Assembly: GCA_022885665.1 (NCBI GenBank)
Contig: JAGQDJ010000035.1
Span: forward strand, 91,488 to 155,487
Direction: 5' to 3'
DNA length: 64,000 bases
DNA from: Triops longicaudatus
Lineage: Eukaryota > Arthropoda > Branchiopoda > Notostraca > Triopsidae
Shown here one piece after another: positions 1 to 12,499 of the stretch (position 1 is the first letter of the stretch; each line of letters opens with the position of its first letter). A program made the position numbers and the translations under genes. Under the pieces are notes generated by a model that was not told the origin of the DNA, did no database searches, and saw only the letters and a program-made list of their open reading frames with translations.

Positions 1-1287
1 AAAAAATTCTCTTAAATCTGATCATCTTGGTGCAGAAGCTCTTCGTGATTGAAATAAGGTCTCTTACAAGTCGTTTTCTCTTATATTCGGCCCGAGCACG
101 TTTTCAAGAATAACAACAAGTTCCCTCTGGTGGTTTTTGCACCACGTTGTTTAAACAGTTACCCACACGCAACCGTAACTACCGAGATGAAAACACACTT
201 TCCGGGAATTACGCAAGTAAATACCCTTGTTTGAGAACGTAAAATGGCTTCGTACTTTTAAATCTACTACCCAAATCCGTAGTGAGCCAAAGTGCTGATA
301 TTATGCAACAAAAAAGTAATTACAGTAATTCCCCCATAATAGCAAATCGCGTTAATGTAGTGCGTCAATTGTGCGCGTCTAATACAAAACACGGCAGTAG
401 CTTGTAGGTAGAAAATATAAATAAACATATTTCAACGAAATTAAAATTAACCTTCCCGATCTTGAATTATGTAATTCTGTCACTAAAGATAACAGAACGC
501 TTTTATCTGACCTGAACGGTAGAAGTTCTTGAAATGAGAAAAAAAGCTGGGAATTTAAACAATTTACGTAACAAAAATTTTAGTGGTAACAATACAGTAA
601 AAAAATACTAAACTATCTAAAAACTTTGTACTATAAAAACTAATTCCGTTGAACACGCAACACAAATGTCGTGAATAACTTCTACTAAAGTACAATAAAA
701 CTTTCACATTTTAGCTCGTACATTAACTGTGTGCAATTCATTTGTTGCACGTTGTATTCTTTTGTTTGTCTAACTGCTTATTTGTATGAATTGTTTTGTA
801 GTAATATTACGCAGTTCTTTCATTAAAAAAAAAACTTTTCGTCTTACTAATGCATTTTAGGACACTTGAATATGGTTTTCTTTAAATTTAGCATTCGAAA
901 ATCGATAACAAGCAGAAAAATTGGCCGGCTAAGAGCTTTCCATTGCAAAGTTATACCAGCTTATTTCATTCGCACTTGCTAGAATTAGAAGTCCTAATGC
1001 ACTTATTGTTTCAAACCGAAGACTGACCTTATTGGGGCAAAAACCTTCCAAAAATGGCTCGAGAAAGTCCCGAAGAAATGCCATCTTCAACCAATCCTGC
1101 ATGAAGGAATGTTAAGTGCCGTGTGGCTGTAATAACCGCGACGAGCTTGAAGAAAGACCACTACACCGCTTTGACATGCAATAATGATCACGTACGGCTC
1201 ATTGGGGTGGGTTGTCGAATGCCAGGGCGTTCGAAGATGCTTCTTCTGCCTTCTTGTCCTGGACTTGTGTTCAGTGTGCTTGGGAAC

Positions 1288-1345
1288 GTATAAATATATA
1301 TGCGTATGCGCGTGTATGTGTGTATATAGAGATGCGTGTGTGTGG
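1288..1345. repeat. TA/TG-rich microsatellite-like tract
   Basis: An interrupted alternating purine-pyrimidine run of TATATA, TGCG and TGTG steps. It is simple-sequence DNA with no coding meaning. Overlapping short reading frames on both strands here are by-products. Confidence 0.6.
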
Positions 1346-4300
1346 GTTCAATGAACGCTCTCTGGAAGCCGCGGAGTTGACGCTTTTCAAACCGTACCAT
1401 GCTTTTGGTAGTAGCTGCGAATTCTTTTTCAAGAAAAATAAAGAGACCGAAGAAAGCACCCTCCTCTCTCTTCTCTCTCGCTCGCTTCAACATGGTTCTT
1501 TTCCTAGAAACAAAAAGTTTCATTCCCTATGAAGACTTGCCCCAAGGACACAGGAAGGCTGTGACTCCCCATCTCTCCTACCAAAAAGCAACATGTACTC
1601 GTGAATGTCACCACATATATAGCGTATGGAACTCATTAGGACTGTTTGGCCTCCACAACGCATCCTTATGCCTTGTTCACATACTCTAGTTAAAGCCTAT
1701 CTACCCTACTCTCAAAGTAGTTTCACTGAAAAATTTACCTTTATAGAAATTTCTTTTAGAATCTTCCAAAAATTTGCATTAAGAACATCAGCAAAAAAAA
1801 AATCAGAATAGTCTGTTCAGCTTAATTTAGTTAAACCAAAATTACTATTTCGAGTCAAATATAAATTGCAAACTGAGCTTGATTCAAACAAAAATGCATG
1901 CTTCAATCATGCATACAATAGGTAAACTACGTGAAGAACAGTAGGCAACCAAGTACCATTCCAGCACTACTACGAGCCTATTTAGCTCTACCTTGCCCCC
2001 CTTCTTGTACCAGCTACGAGAAGCCAATTGGTGGAATATCCCCCCCCCCCTCCCGTGAGGAATGCCAAAAAGAAGCGCGCCAAAGATATACAAAAAAATA
2101 CCCGCATAAGCAAAAGACACCAAAAAAGAAAAAAGCGTTAAGAGTACTACCTTGGCATAACTTGTATACTAGCCTGCAAGGGTCGTTTGCCTCTTTAAGG
2201 AACTTCCCAAGACCGAGAAAAAAGCGTAACTTTCTGACTTGAACCTTGATGAGTTATCAATGTGTTGCAGCTTTTCGCCTAAGTATTCGTAAAATTCACA
2301 ATAGATATTCACATTTAGCATTTTTTTTTAACTGGAGCAAAGCGCGCCTTCCACGCTGCTTTCCTAAGCACATGAAAAGGGAAGGAGCTTTCATGGCAGC
2401 ACTCAGCGAACCGGATGAGTTCTTCAGCTGTTCTTCAATTACAAAATTTTGCTTCACCTTTTCGAAATAAAGTTACCACTTACGATTGTGAGAATAACGA
2501 GGTGTCAATGACACGGTACGTATGGACTTTAAGTCACTATAGACAAGCCAGTACAACCTTTCTTTTGAAAATCCAAACCAATGATTTTCTGGAGCTGGAC
2601 TAAATAAATACTCACTGACTCACCTGATATTTTACGAAAAAGATTTACAGGTAGTTGATTCACAAGTCGAGCGATAGGCTTCAACGGGTTTTGTTTCGGT
2701 CACACGCAAAAGTTTTGACGAAAAAATGAATCCATAATCAATAATAATAGACAACGGCCCGAGGATAGCAACGCGTGCTGTTTTTAAGTAAAATGGCGGG
2801 GGAAAGTAGGCACTTTTCTTCAACGACAACACGACGGAGAAAAAAGTTCTCTCTCCGGGGGAAACAAACTGGGAGAAGCACGCGCTTAACATCCAAGCAA
2901 CGCCAAACCACACGCACAGTGCGCTAGGTTCTACCTCGCCAAAAACCGCCATGATGGCGTGCCCTAACAGCACCAGAGTCAAACGGATACGCGGGCTAAA
3001 GCGAAGTGAGCCAGGCCAGCCGGGCCAAGCTAACTTAGCTCGCAAGAACCTTGCATACCTACTGGGTAGTCCCACACCGGATTCTGCGCACTCGTGGCTC
3101 CGCCTACCCCTGTTAGCCGTGTTCCACATTGTGACGAGCCCAGTCCTTACACGCTGGCGTGTGTGCTTTACTCGTATTTTCCCCGCCCAGCGTGTACGGA
3201 ATGTATGGGAGTTATGTATATATGTATGCATTGCATAAGTTTTTCTCTACTTTTTTTACATTAAAAAACTTTAAAGGCAACGATTTTTTTGGCTTGTTCC
3301 TACTATTTTACACCTTTTTGCTTACGAGGGAGCAAATATAACAAGCGTGCCAAGTCTAAAAAGAATTCGTGGAGCGTTCTTTCCTATCATTTAAACTCCG
3401 TCTCAGAGGAAGGCAAAAACTTTAATGCCACCAGTGCCGCGCTGGAGCGACCCTGGCTAAAATCCCACGGCGACGACAAACAGCCTTGTCCTTGCGTCTA
3501 GTCTGGCCGGCCTGCTGGCTTACGGTGCTTACCCGAATATTTTTGTCCTCACCGGCAACTGGCCTTGTTGCCGTGCTCGACCTGTCTGGGGTTCCTAGCT
3601 CACCTTTTAGCCCCTGATTTCTACCGTTTTCTCACCCTCGCCTGTTCTTATCCCTCTTTTGTGTACATGTGGGTTTATTATGGAAGACTATGGCTACCTT
3701 GCTACATGGCATCGGCGGGCAAATACGTCAAAAAAGCGCGGGTTCACTCTAGTTCCGTGTGGGCCAAAGACGCGGTTTCTAGAACGTTCACTAGCTGTCG
3801 AACTGCGTATTAGGCTTTTGCTTTCTCCCGACACCAGCCTTGAGCAAAACCAAAGGTTCGAAAAACAGTCAACAGTGAATGTTGGCAACACTGAAAACTG
3901 CACTAGTGCGCACGGCAACACCAATTTCCCGGTATCACGCGGCCAACTGACGTGGGCTAGTACGGGGTGGCTTCGGTTCTTGCCACAACGGCTCCTCCGG
4001 TTCGAGTCCTGTATATAGACATCTTACTGCGGTAGTACGACGCATTCCATAGCGTTGGCTGCCCGATGAAAAGAGACACCCTTGAATGTCCAGAGCTAAC
4101 TTTTTCGCAAATAATCAGCCGGCGGGGCCGGTTCCAACCGGGGTACCGAGTAACGAAAGCTCAGGGCACAAAACTCACCGCTTACGGCCCTCCCCCTTTT
4201 GCTCCCTCTTTGCTAGACAACATTCATTGTCGCCTCCCTTTGCCCTAACAACGCTCCTTGCTGCCACTACTCGTTTTACAACGCTAACACTACACATTCC

Positions 4301-7300
4301 TGACCCATCCAGTACGGGCCTAAGCCACCGTAATTGTTCGCTGCTCTTTTTATAGAAAAAAAAAATAATCGAACAATTTGTTGACCAAAGGACTGAATAG
4401 GTGGCATAATACTTTCCAGCGAAAGTATTTAGCACAGAAATTAATATACAGGAGTAATAAGTTCCACTGTTAGTGCACTGTGCGGCTCGACAACGTAGGC
4501 TCTTCTGCACTTTACCGTGATACATCTTCAACATCCATCATGGCGCCAACACTCATCGCTGGAAAAAAAATCCAAAAAGAATACACGGAACTTTTAACGA
4601 ATATAAGAGCCGTGTAGGAGAATTAATACTTTAAAGAAATAAATGCTTGTTGGAAGACTTCATTGCTATCCTAGCCTTTTGCTATATATCACTAGCAAAA
4701 CAATAAGAAGGCAGCCAGCCCTCTAGGTGAAGCGAGGCCAAGACAGTTAAAATGAACACAAACTCAGCATTTCATTGTTGGTAACCTTTCAAAACCATGA
4801 ACGTTCGAAGAAAATGCCATTTCAAGAGGTGACAGATATAAGTGTGATATAACATAGAAAAATAGTATTGTGGGGGCTATGGTGCGTCTGCCATACAAAC
4901 TGTCTTTTACCACGCAAGTGTCGTGTAATGCGGACTTCTTTCTGGTCTCTTCCACTCGGGTGTTACCACGCGACAGAAATTAGGAATACTGTACGGATTT
5001 ACGTTCCAAAATGAAGGTAGGATCCTCTTGAAAGCTGACGGTTAGATTGAAACTAATCGATCGCAGCCGAGTGTAGCCCCACAAGAAAATGAGCATTCTC
5101 TCGTGATACCAGCACATTTTAACGAATCATGATCACGCATGACTGAAACGACCATTTCTTATCCGTCCTCGTTCTAATTCAAAGCAGAAACGTAAGTGAT
5201 ACGATTTCAAAGGAAAACGCTACGAAGCGCCAACTCGATTTAAAAGCACAAAATCTTAGACTTTTCCTAACGAATTTTAACCTCGTAATCTCCCTAGTAA
5301 AAGAGCTAACACTACTTACTAACCAAGTTACTTTATCTACCCTAATGGCAACGTAGGAATCACCAAAACACAAAATATACGCAGAGCGCCATTTTTCTTA
5401 AAACAAGAACTTAATGCTATGTCTACTTTCATATTTTACGCCTGGATTACGCAGACTAGTTATAAGAGACATAGAAATTTAAAAAAAAGTCCCTTACACA
5501 CAAGTTACTATTTTTATCTGCGTTTCTGAATCACGGAACTCGCTTTGACTAAGCCAAAGTCTTACGCACAATTTTCCTTAAATCCTATTTGTTCTTTACA
5601 GCGTTTGCCACATACATCGCACTACAGCCCGGTTGTTTGAAACACTTATGCGTTGCCTTAGTCTTTCTTATCCAGCTTGACAGTCCTCTTAAGGTGTTTC
5701 GAAGACAAGTTCCCATGTGTACATCCTCTTACATCCGGGGTGATCAACCGTACTTCCGTTAACTAAATCAACAAGACAAGACTAGTTATGTGTTAAATGT
5801 GCAGCCCTAAGGGAACCTTTACACCTTCACGCAGCTCCTTAGGGAAGGCATAGTATTCATTACAGTAGAAGTGCCTTGCACCCTGAAGTAAGAGACGTCA
5901 TAAATCTTACTAAGATCATTTTATTAAGAATCTTTCATCCGGCTGCGAAACTTTAATCGGTGGTTCTTAATTGTATACATAATCACACTAAGTAAGTGAG
6001 GTACAGTCTCTTACAAACGGTATTTTTCCTTTATCAGGGCTCGTTCCTCCATTCCGGGACGGTTCGCATTATAAAACACCGGTCGCTGGCTGCAAGAAAA
6101 ACTTTAATGTCTACCTGGTGTACGCACGCATACGTGCATATGTGCATATTCCCCAAACGCCACCCTATATGACTAGAAAATGAACCCTGCCACCGACACG
6201 ACATGGAGACAACGCACACATACATAGTAACAATGCATACAGTAGCCCTCTACGTGACTACCACCTGTCCCCTCTCTAACCCTCTTTTTTTCTGCCAGTG
6301 CCTGTCTATCCCGCTTCCGGCCCAGCAACATCCTTGATAGATCCCAACCTGCCAAATTTGCCCTCACTTGCAAACTAAATCGCCATTCTCACCCTTCTTC
6401 CCCACTATCCTTCTTGAACTGACATTGTCAAACCATTTTTTGCCAGATTTCCCTCACACCTCTTCAAACTCGGGACACTAAAGTAACGACCTAACGGAGA
6501 CTTGCTGACTAGGTCCCATTTCTTTCTTTCTCCTTTGCTTGTGTTCCGTCAGGGGTGCAAGGAAAATTCGCAAAAAGTGGCTACACATTTTACGCGAAGG
6601 GATTATCATCCTGTATAGAGCTATTGCTACTCAAAGAAATGAAAATTACGCGACTTCAATCCAGTGGAACGAAACAGCTTGGGCTGTTTCTGTGACTTTC
6701 AGGCTCGCTCTAGGACTAGCGTGCCCCCTCACCGCCTCCCCTTCTGGGGAATAATGGTAGTCTCCATGACAAAACTTGCCCCTTGCTCATACGTGAAGCC
6801 TAGCTAAGTTACCGAAAGGTGAAGGGGTGATGATCTGACGAGGCACGCGGTAGTTTTGTATCGTTTCACTGTTTCCACCATGACGAGCAAGCGTGCCAGG
6901 CCTACTGTAGGCCCAGCCAAGAGCTAGTTTGGTCCGGGTAGGAATATGGCCGTAATAGGCACCACCGAGCTGGGCTGGAATGATGATGTTCTATTCACGT
7001 ATTCACTTCATTTACAAAAGAGAAATTTTGGAAAATTTGTTTATGTTACTAACAATTTCTGATTCGGACACTAATATTGAAGTTTTTCTTTCGACAATGC
7101 TTTTCTTGGGCTTTAAAAAAAAGCAACGAGGCGTATACAAAAGTAACAAAACGAAGAAATGACAACCGTCGTGTCTTTTCGTGGTAATTTCTTAGCAATG
7201 GGGCTTTTCATTTTAAGGTTCTGATACATTTTCACTTCGAACCACGTAGCTCGCTGAAAGAATAAGGTTTTCTGAGGCTTATTTTCATTCGTAAGGGTAA

Positions 7301-7330
7301 AAGGAGTTAACATTCATTAGCTGAAGACTT

Positions 7331-7537
7331 GGGCTGCGTTTCCACTAGCATCTTACCACATGTTACTGGGCAAAAGATGGCAGACTACTTTGCTAGTTTC
7401 GCTCGCAAACGCATATTTAGATAATGCATGCTGTATTTGCAACTATAGACATTGCAAGAATGTATCAACAAGCTAAAGTATTACGATAATATGCTCTAAT
7501 TTGCTCAGTAACACGGCTTAAGATGGCAGTGGAAACA
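7331..7537. mobile_element. Possible MITE with inverted ends
   Basis: The left end GCGTTTCCACTAGCATCTTA (7336-7355) reappears inverted at 7519-7537 as TAAGATGGCAGTGGAAACA. The best-aligned 17 bases differ at two positions. GACTT occurs on both flanks (7326-7330 and 7538-7542) and could be a target-site duplication. The outermost bases of the two ends do not match well, so family and borders are uncertain. Confidence 0.4.
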
Positions 7538-10371
7538 GACTTGAAGTGCTACGCGTGAATCCAGGTTCACCTTACGCGAATGTCCAGTCCTCCCAGTTGT
7601 GCGGGTCGTATGGAACTAGCTTGAGCGTTCTAAGCGGGTCCCACAATTTACATTTCTTAATTTTCGCCCAAAGTCTACTTAAAGCAGTCCCAATATTGCA
7701 ATTCTTTGGCAGTCAAAGGCAAGCTTGGCAAAGGACTTCCGTTTCTGAGGATAACAGCAAGTTTTATTAACGTCGTCTTACCCCAAAAGAAACATTTTAC
7801 CTTATAGTTGCAGCAATGAGAGCACTTTTTAGGCTACCTTTTTTTTTAAAGAAGGTGTTACGTTTGCAGTGTAACTGTACTGAAGCCATAGCATACTGAT
7901 GAGACCTTATGAAATTAACCAAAACTCTCTCAAATTACATAAAGATCGGTAGCAAACTTGGAAAATTTGTGCGAAGGGGAGTTACGTAACCGAAGTCAAA
8001 ATCCAAAAGCTAACGTCACGTGGGAGCTTCTGACCATAGTAAACATCCTTAAAGTCCCACTAGAGGCACCGTCCTAGTTGTTAACATGATTGACCTAGTT
8101 GTTAACATATTTATATAAAAGAATTATCTTCGCTGCTCGGTGTTTCAAATGTGCACGACCCAGTCAAACACATAGCCAAGAAACTTCGCAAGTTCATGCG
8201 TTTAATCGAGTTTACAGGAAAATTAATTATTGTGTACAAGGGCTAAACTACCACGTGATGCTGGGACGAAGGGTGCCACCAATCATAACAACTTGATCGA
8301 GGTACCAGTTCTTTAGTCACACAACAAACTGTTCAATTTGTCCGTTTTTCTGTTGTTTGAACACAACCACAAAGTTTTGGCACTTATATACCACACAGAA
8401 AAAAAACGTTGCTTTTCCAGTGCCCTTCGCCAATTTGCATAATAATAGAAATGTACACGAGACCTTTCGAAGTCGGTACGCAAACGCGCTGCTGACAGCC
8501 GACAAAACAATAATTAGATATGACTTCCAAATTTCCGCGGATCACTCTTGACTGACAAAACGCTTATTTACATCCGTTTACCAAGTGCACTTGGGTGCAA
8601 CAATGAAAATAGCCTCATTAAAAATCTAGCCTTTTGGAAAACAGAAATACTTTTAAATATGACTTTCATGTCACGTATAATTTTAATTATTTTTATGCCT
8701 TGCGTATAACTAAAATAAAACTTCTAAAGTGAAGAAAAAGGCTGTCATACTTCTTAATATTGGATCGTCTTTTCAAGAATAGTGATCTGAAGAAGCCGAC
8801 TTGGATGTCGTATTTCTACATTACACGGGACGCATTTCGAGTCTGTTTCCCAGCTTAATCAGCCTATTAAGGTACACATCACTTGGCCATTTTCTCCGTG
8901 TAACACTAGACCCGTACTGCACTGAAAATAAACTGTAACGCAACACTTTCTACCTTCTTACTCATCCGAAAGGCACGGCCCAGGATCCTTATATCTCTAA
9001 CTCGGGAGAGATTTCCACACTGTAGGACTCAGTAAAGACCTCTACGCCACGAAACAATCCAATTTGGCACAAAGATCCCCACTGTACGCATTTAACCCAA
9101 TTTCTGCAATAAGCTTCTTACGCACATCCGGAGACGCGCGCGAGTAATACTACGTTTCCTCTTCTCTTGATTTTTCTCCATTTTCTATATGTGTTTGTAT
9201 TTGACTCATTTCTTCCCGTACGCAATTAAACTTTGGATTGACCTAATTCCATAAGAAAGAATTGACGCTTTAATCGCCCTTCCGGCGTCAGCTCTTCCGA
9301 TATGTAAATCGTATTAGGCCAAACGTGCATTTGTGACCCTCCTGATCGTATAAAACACTAATCTTTTCGATCCTTGCCAGCAACACGTGGAATATACGTA
9401 ATTACGAACATAGATTTTCGAAACCACAGTTCCCATTACTGGGATCATGGTTCGAGCAAGCTTAGGAGTGTCCTCCAATGAGCCCTATCTTGGGTCACGG
9501 ACAATCAGCTCGGAGGGTGGGATGCCGAGCCTCTCACAACAAAGGTTGTCAGAATAGTCTTCCCACCTTCTACGAGGATATGCGTAATAAGCCTCATGAA
9601 AACACTCAGTAATGAAACTTAGCACAAAGGCACAATACCATCCTGAAGATTTTTCCATTATATACACTTCTATACGCATACTGAAAATAACTCGATAATC
9701 TAACAAAAATCATAATGAAATATTCTGAAAAAGTAAAACGTGAGAAATACTAATGACCATGAGTTTTTCGCTAATTTGTAAGAATTTTCCCACTTTTCGC
9801 ACACTGCTTTTCGTTAAAAAAAAAAAGTTGCTCAGTAGAATTGAATTATTCACTTGTGAAGCTACATTTTCCGTTTTCCTCGCTACTATATTAGCGTTCT
9901 TGCTTTATTCAAAGAGATAGTAGGCAAGTCTTTCGTCGGGCAGTTGAAAACAAGTTTGGACGGGTGTTGGGTGGGAGGGGGTAAGTCCTCAAGTAAGTCC
10001 GAAGCTTGCAAGAAAAAGAGATACGGCGATAAAAAAAGAAAAGATCCCTTGGGGGGTTGGGGAGGTAGAAAGAACGAGAGAGACACAGGGTATAGGCCTC
10101 GTTTGCGCCCGCGTAAAAAGACCAGCATGGCCGCTTTAGTGCCGCTAAGGCCCGCCCCTTTCAACGTGATACCCACCGCGCAACGTTCCGTGTCAAGGGA
10201 GTTGTTTTTTTTTTTTTCACGGGCACGAGCCCCTGGGCGCCCGCCAAAATACACAGAAAAGGGGGTTTCGATCGAAAATAATCGCGACCAACCATTGCGC
10301 CTAGACATCTAGCGTTGGAACTGCGCACAACAAGCACCGAACTTACCCAAAACTTTTTCTTTGCATAATAT

Positions 10372-10408
10372 CCTCTGATAGCTCAGTTGGTAGAGCGGTG
10401 GACTGTAG
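10372..10408 (+). pseudogene. tRNA-Tyr(GTA) 5' half, pseudogene or fragment
   Basis: These 37 bases match the 5' exon of a eukaryotic tRNA-Tyr: acceptor strand, A-box core TAGCTCAGTTGGTAGAGC, D-stem GCTC/GAGC, anticodon strand and GACTGTAG with anticodon GTA. The similarity stops at the canonical tRNA-Tyr intron position, one base after the anticodon. No intact 3' half (anticodon strand TCCAC, T-arm with GGTTCRANTCC, matching acceptor strand) follows within several hundred bases. A weak resemblance at 10454-10482 (GGTCGCGATTACAGTTC) could be a decayed 3' half. As it stands it cannot fold into a full tRNA. Confidence 0.72.
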
Positions 10409-11600
10409 CGAAAGTATTTTTCTTTGCTTTTTTTTTCTTTTACGCTTTCTTTGGTCGCGATTACAGTTCTTTTGAAACTCCTCCCTTTGCTATGATAAAA
10501 AAAATCAACTGAGACAATTTTTAAAAAGTAAGAGTGAACATTTACTAGAGAAGTTCGTAATGTCGACTGTGTCCAAATATCACCAAACGCACGTTTTATT
10601 GCTATTTATTAGAAAATGTATCCCTACTGCACTGAAAATTTCTCGTAAGTTGGCCTTTGTTCTCCTTTATGGTTGTTTAGCTATTGTATTTCAAAGATTA
10701 TGTGCCTACCTGATTTTTCAAGGGGCGTTTATTCTTAAGATTTTTTTAAAAAAACGTCCGTAAATACTTCTTTTTGTTGATAAATGTTTAATTAGAAATA
10801 TCAATTTTGCATTCATTGCTGAACACGAAAAATATCCGCGAAAAATGTTCTAGCTTTCAGAAAGTAGTCATTCGGGAAATATCTGCCAGACAACGTGGTG
10901 TAGATATGGATTACCCTCAAACGAGTACCATATACGCACGGCTCGCACAAAAGCGCTGCCATCCCAACGAACATTATCCGGATTTTCCGCAATACGGTTT
11001 AAAAATTATAATACGAATGTATGCTAAGTTTTCTTATTGTTGGCCATAGATTTTCTAATTTTACGATGTTAAAAAAATTCCCAGGGATATTACAAATCTC
11101 TTAAAACTTGAAGGTGTAGCACTTAGAAACTTGTAATTATATGTTAAACTTGGTACCCTGTATCTTGAAATGCACCTACAAATAATACTTTTATTTTGTG
11201 CTTTCATTTTCTAGTAACTTATGGTCATGATTCAATTATGTTCTCCACCAGCTGATATTTGGATCACACTTTAAAAGTGACAATTTTGAGAGATTCAAGG
11301 GAATTAAAGTAATTTATTTTATTATTATGATCCAAAGTTAGTTTTTAATAACATCGTTGAAATATCTAGTGTATACATCTTTTTTCCCCTCACTTCTAAG
11401 ACCATTTTTTAAAGAAATAATATGGTATTCGGTACTTCTCTAATAAGCGTACAATTTAAGGTAACTTGGTTTTAAAAAATCATTATTAAGAATGTCGAGT
11501 TATAATATTCCACTTATTTCAATTTATAGAGAAATTAATAAAATAATTAAGAAGGTCATCGTAAATGTTATGATAATTGGGTAGCAAGCGAGTAGCCGTA

Positions 11601-11767
11601 TCCGCCATTACGTGGACACGACTTTCAATACGTAACAAAATGGCGCCCGGGCACGGAAGCGCGCGCGCGCTCTGAACTGCGGTTCGCACGGCGAGCGTTA
11701 CGGGGATCAAGACTCGCTAATGGCGCAGGTCACAAAGTTGGTGCACGTGCTTACTGCAATGGCGGAC
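11601..11767. promoter_or_regulatory. CpG-rich segment with four ATGGCG (YY1/Pho-like) sites
   Basis: A short GC-rich island in AT-rich surroundings, with a (GC)n run near 11660. It carries four copies of an ATGGCG core in about 160 bp: TAATGGCGGA (minus, 11610-11601), AAAATGGCGCCC (11637), CTAATGGCGCAG (11717) and GCAATGGCGGAC (11757). The YY1/Pleiohomeotic consensus is close to AANATGGCGGC. It lies in the presumed second intron of Imp. A regulatory role, such as an alternative promoter or enhancer, is inference. Confidence 0.35.
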
Positions 11768-12499
11768 TTCCGTCGTACATTAACAACGCGGTAATAAAAT
11801 ATCGCATTTTTTGAAAAAGCAAACCATTTAGGGAATCCCTAACAGCAGTCCAGTGAAAAAATTGTCCCGTATAAAAACGAAAGTTGACTGTCGTAGATCT
11901 CTCGCTTCTGGAGCGTTCGATTCCATGTTTTTAACATGCGGCTAGCCGGGCAACAATGAATCATCCTTCTTGCTTTGGTGTCAATACAGTTGCTTTACAG
12001 AATAGGAAAAAACTTGTCAGAAAAGGGAGGTAAAAGATGATTGAATGAACAACGAAATTCTCGGATGTTAGAAACGATCGTGAGCCAAATGTACTGAGTT
12101 CTTCTCGTGTCCGTTTCCGCTGGCAAGCTGACACTCCATCTTCTTTTGTCATTACCGTGAGCAAAAACTGAAGTAATGACATCCAAGCAACTCGTAGAAA
12201 AAGTGGATACTCAATAGAGAAAAAGCACGATTTAACCCCACAATTTCCATTATGTCTTTCAATTTCTGTAATGAACCGAGTGTTTTAAGCAAATTACAGA
12301 CATTCTATACGCGCCGCTTCGCGTGTTGGCTACCTTCCGTGTGTTTAATAACTACTTTAAGGACAGCGCGTTCCTATTACAGGAGGAACGTGTGTATGGC
12401 AAAAACGCAAACAGTGCACATCCATCGCATGAAGACACATTTTACCGTTTAGACTTTGCGCGATCGTAACTAATGCTTTAATCGACCATAACAGTATCA

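Noticed and set aside
2632..3231. 199-codon open frame on the minus strand
   Set aside because: No recognisable domain, biased composition over a GC-rich island, and it lies in presumed Imp intron. Treated as chance.
3999..4009. Perfect B-box GGTTCGAGTCC
   Set aside because: The surrounding T-stem does not pair, and no A-box or acceptor stem fits. Too little for a tRNA or SINE call.
4418..4430. 13-mer AGCGAAAGTATTT shared with 10407-10419 next to the tRNA half
   Set aside because: Tens of shared 13-mers are expected by chance within 64 kb. The flanks do not match.
9886..10312. Overlapping 140- and 122-codon frames on opposite strands
   Set aside because: A purine- and GC-rich block gives long frames both ways. 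The translations are low-complexity Lys/Arg and Pro/Leu without any known motif.
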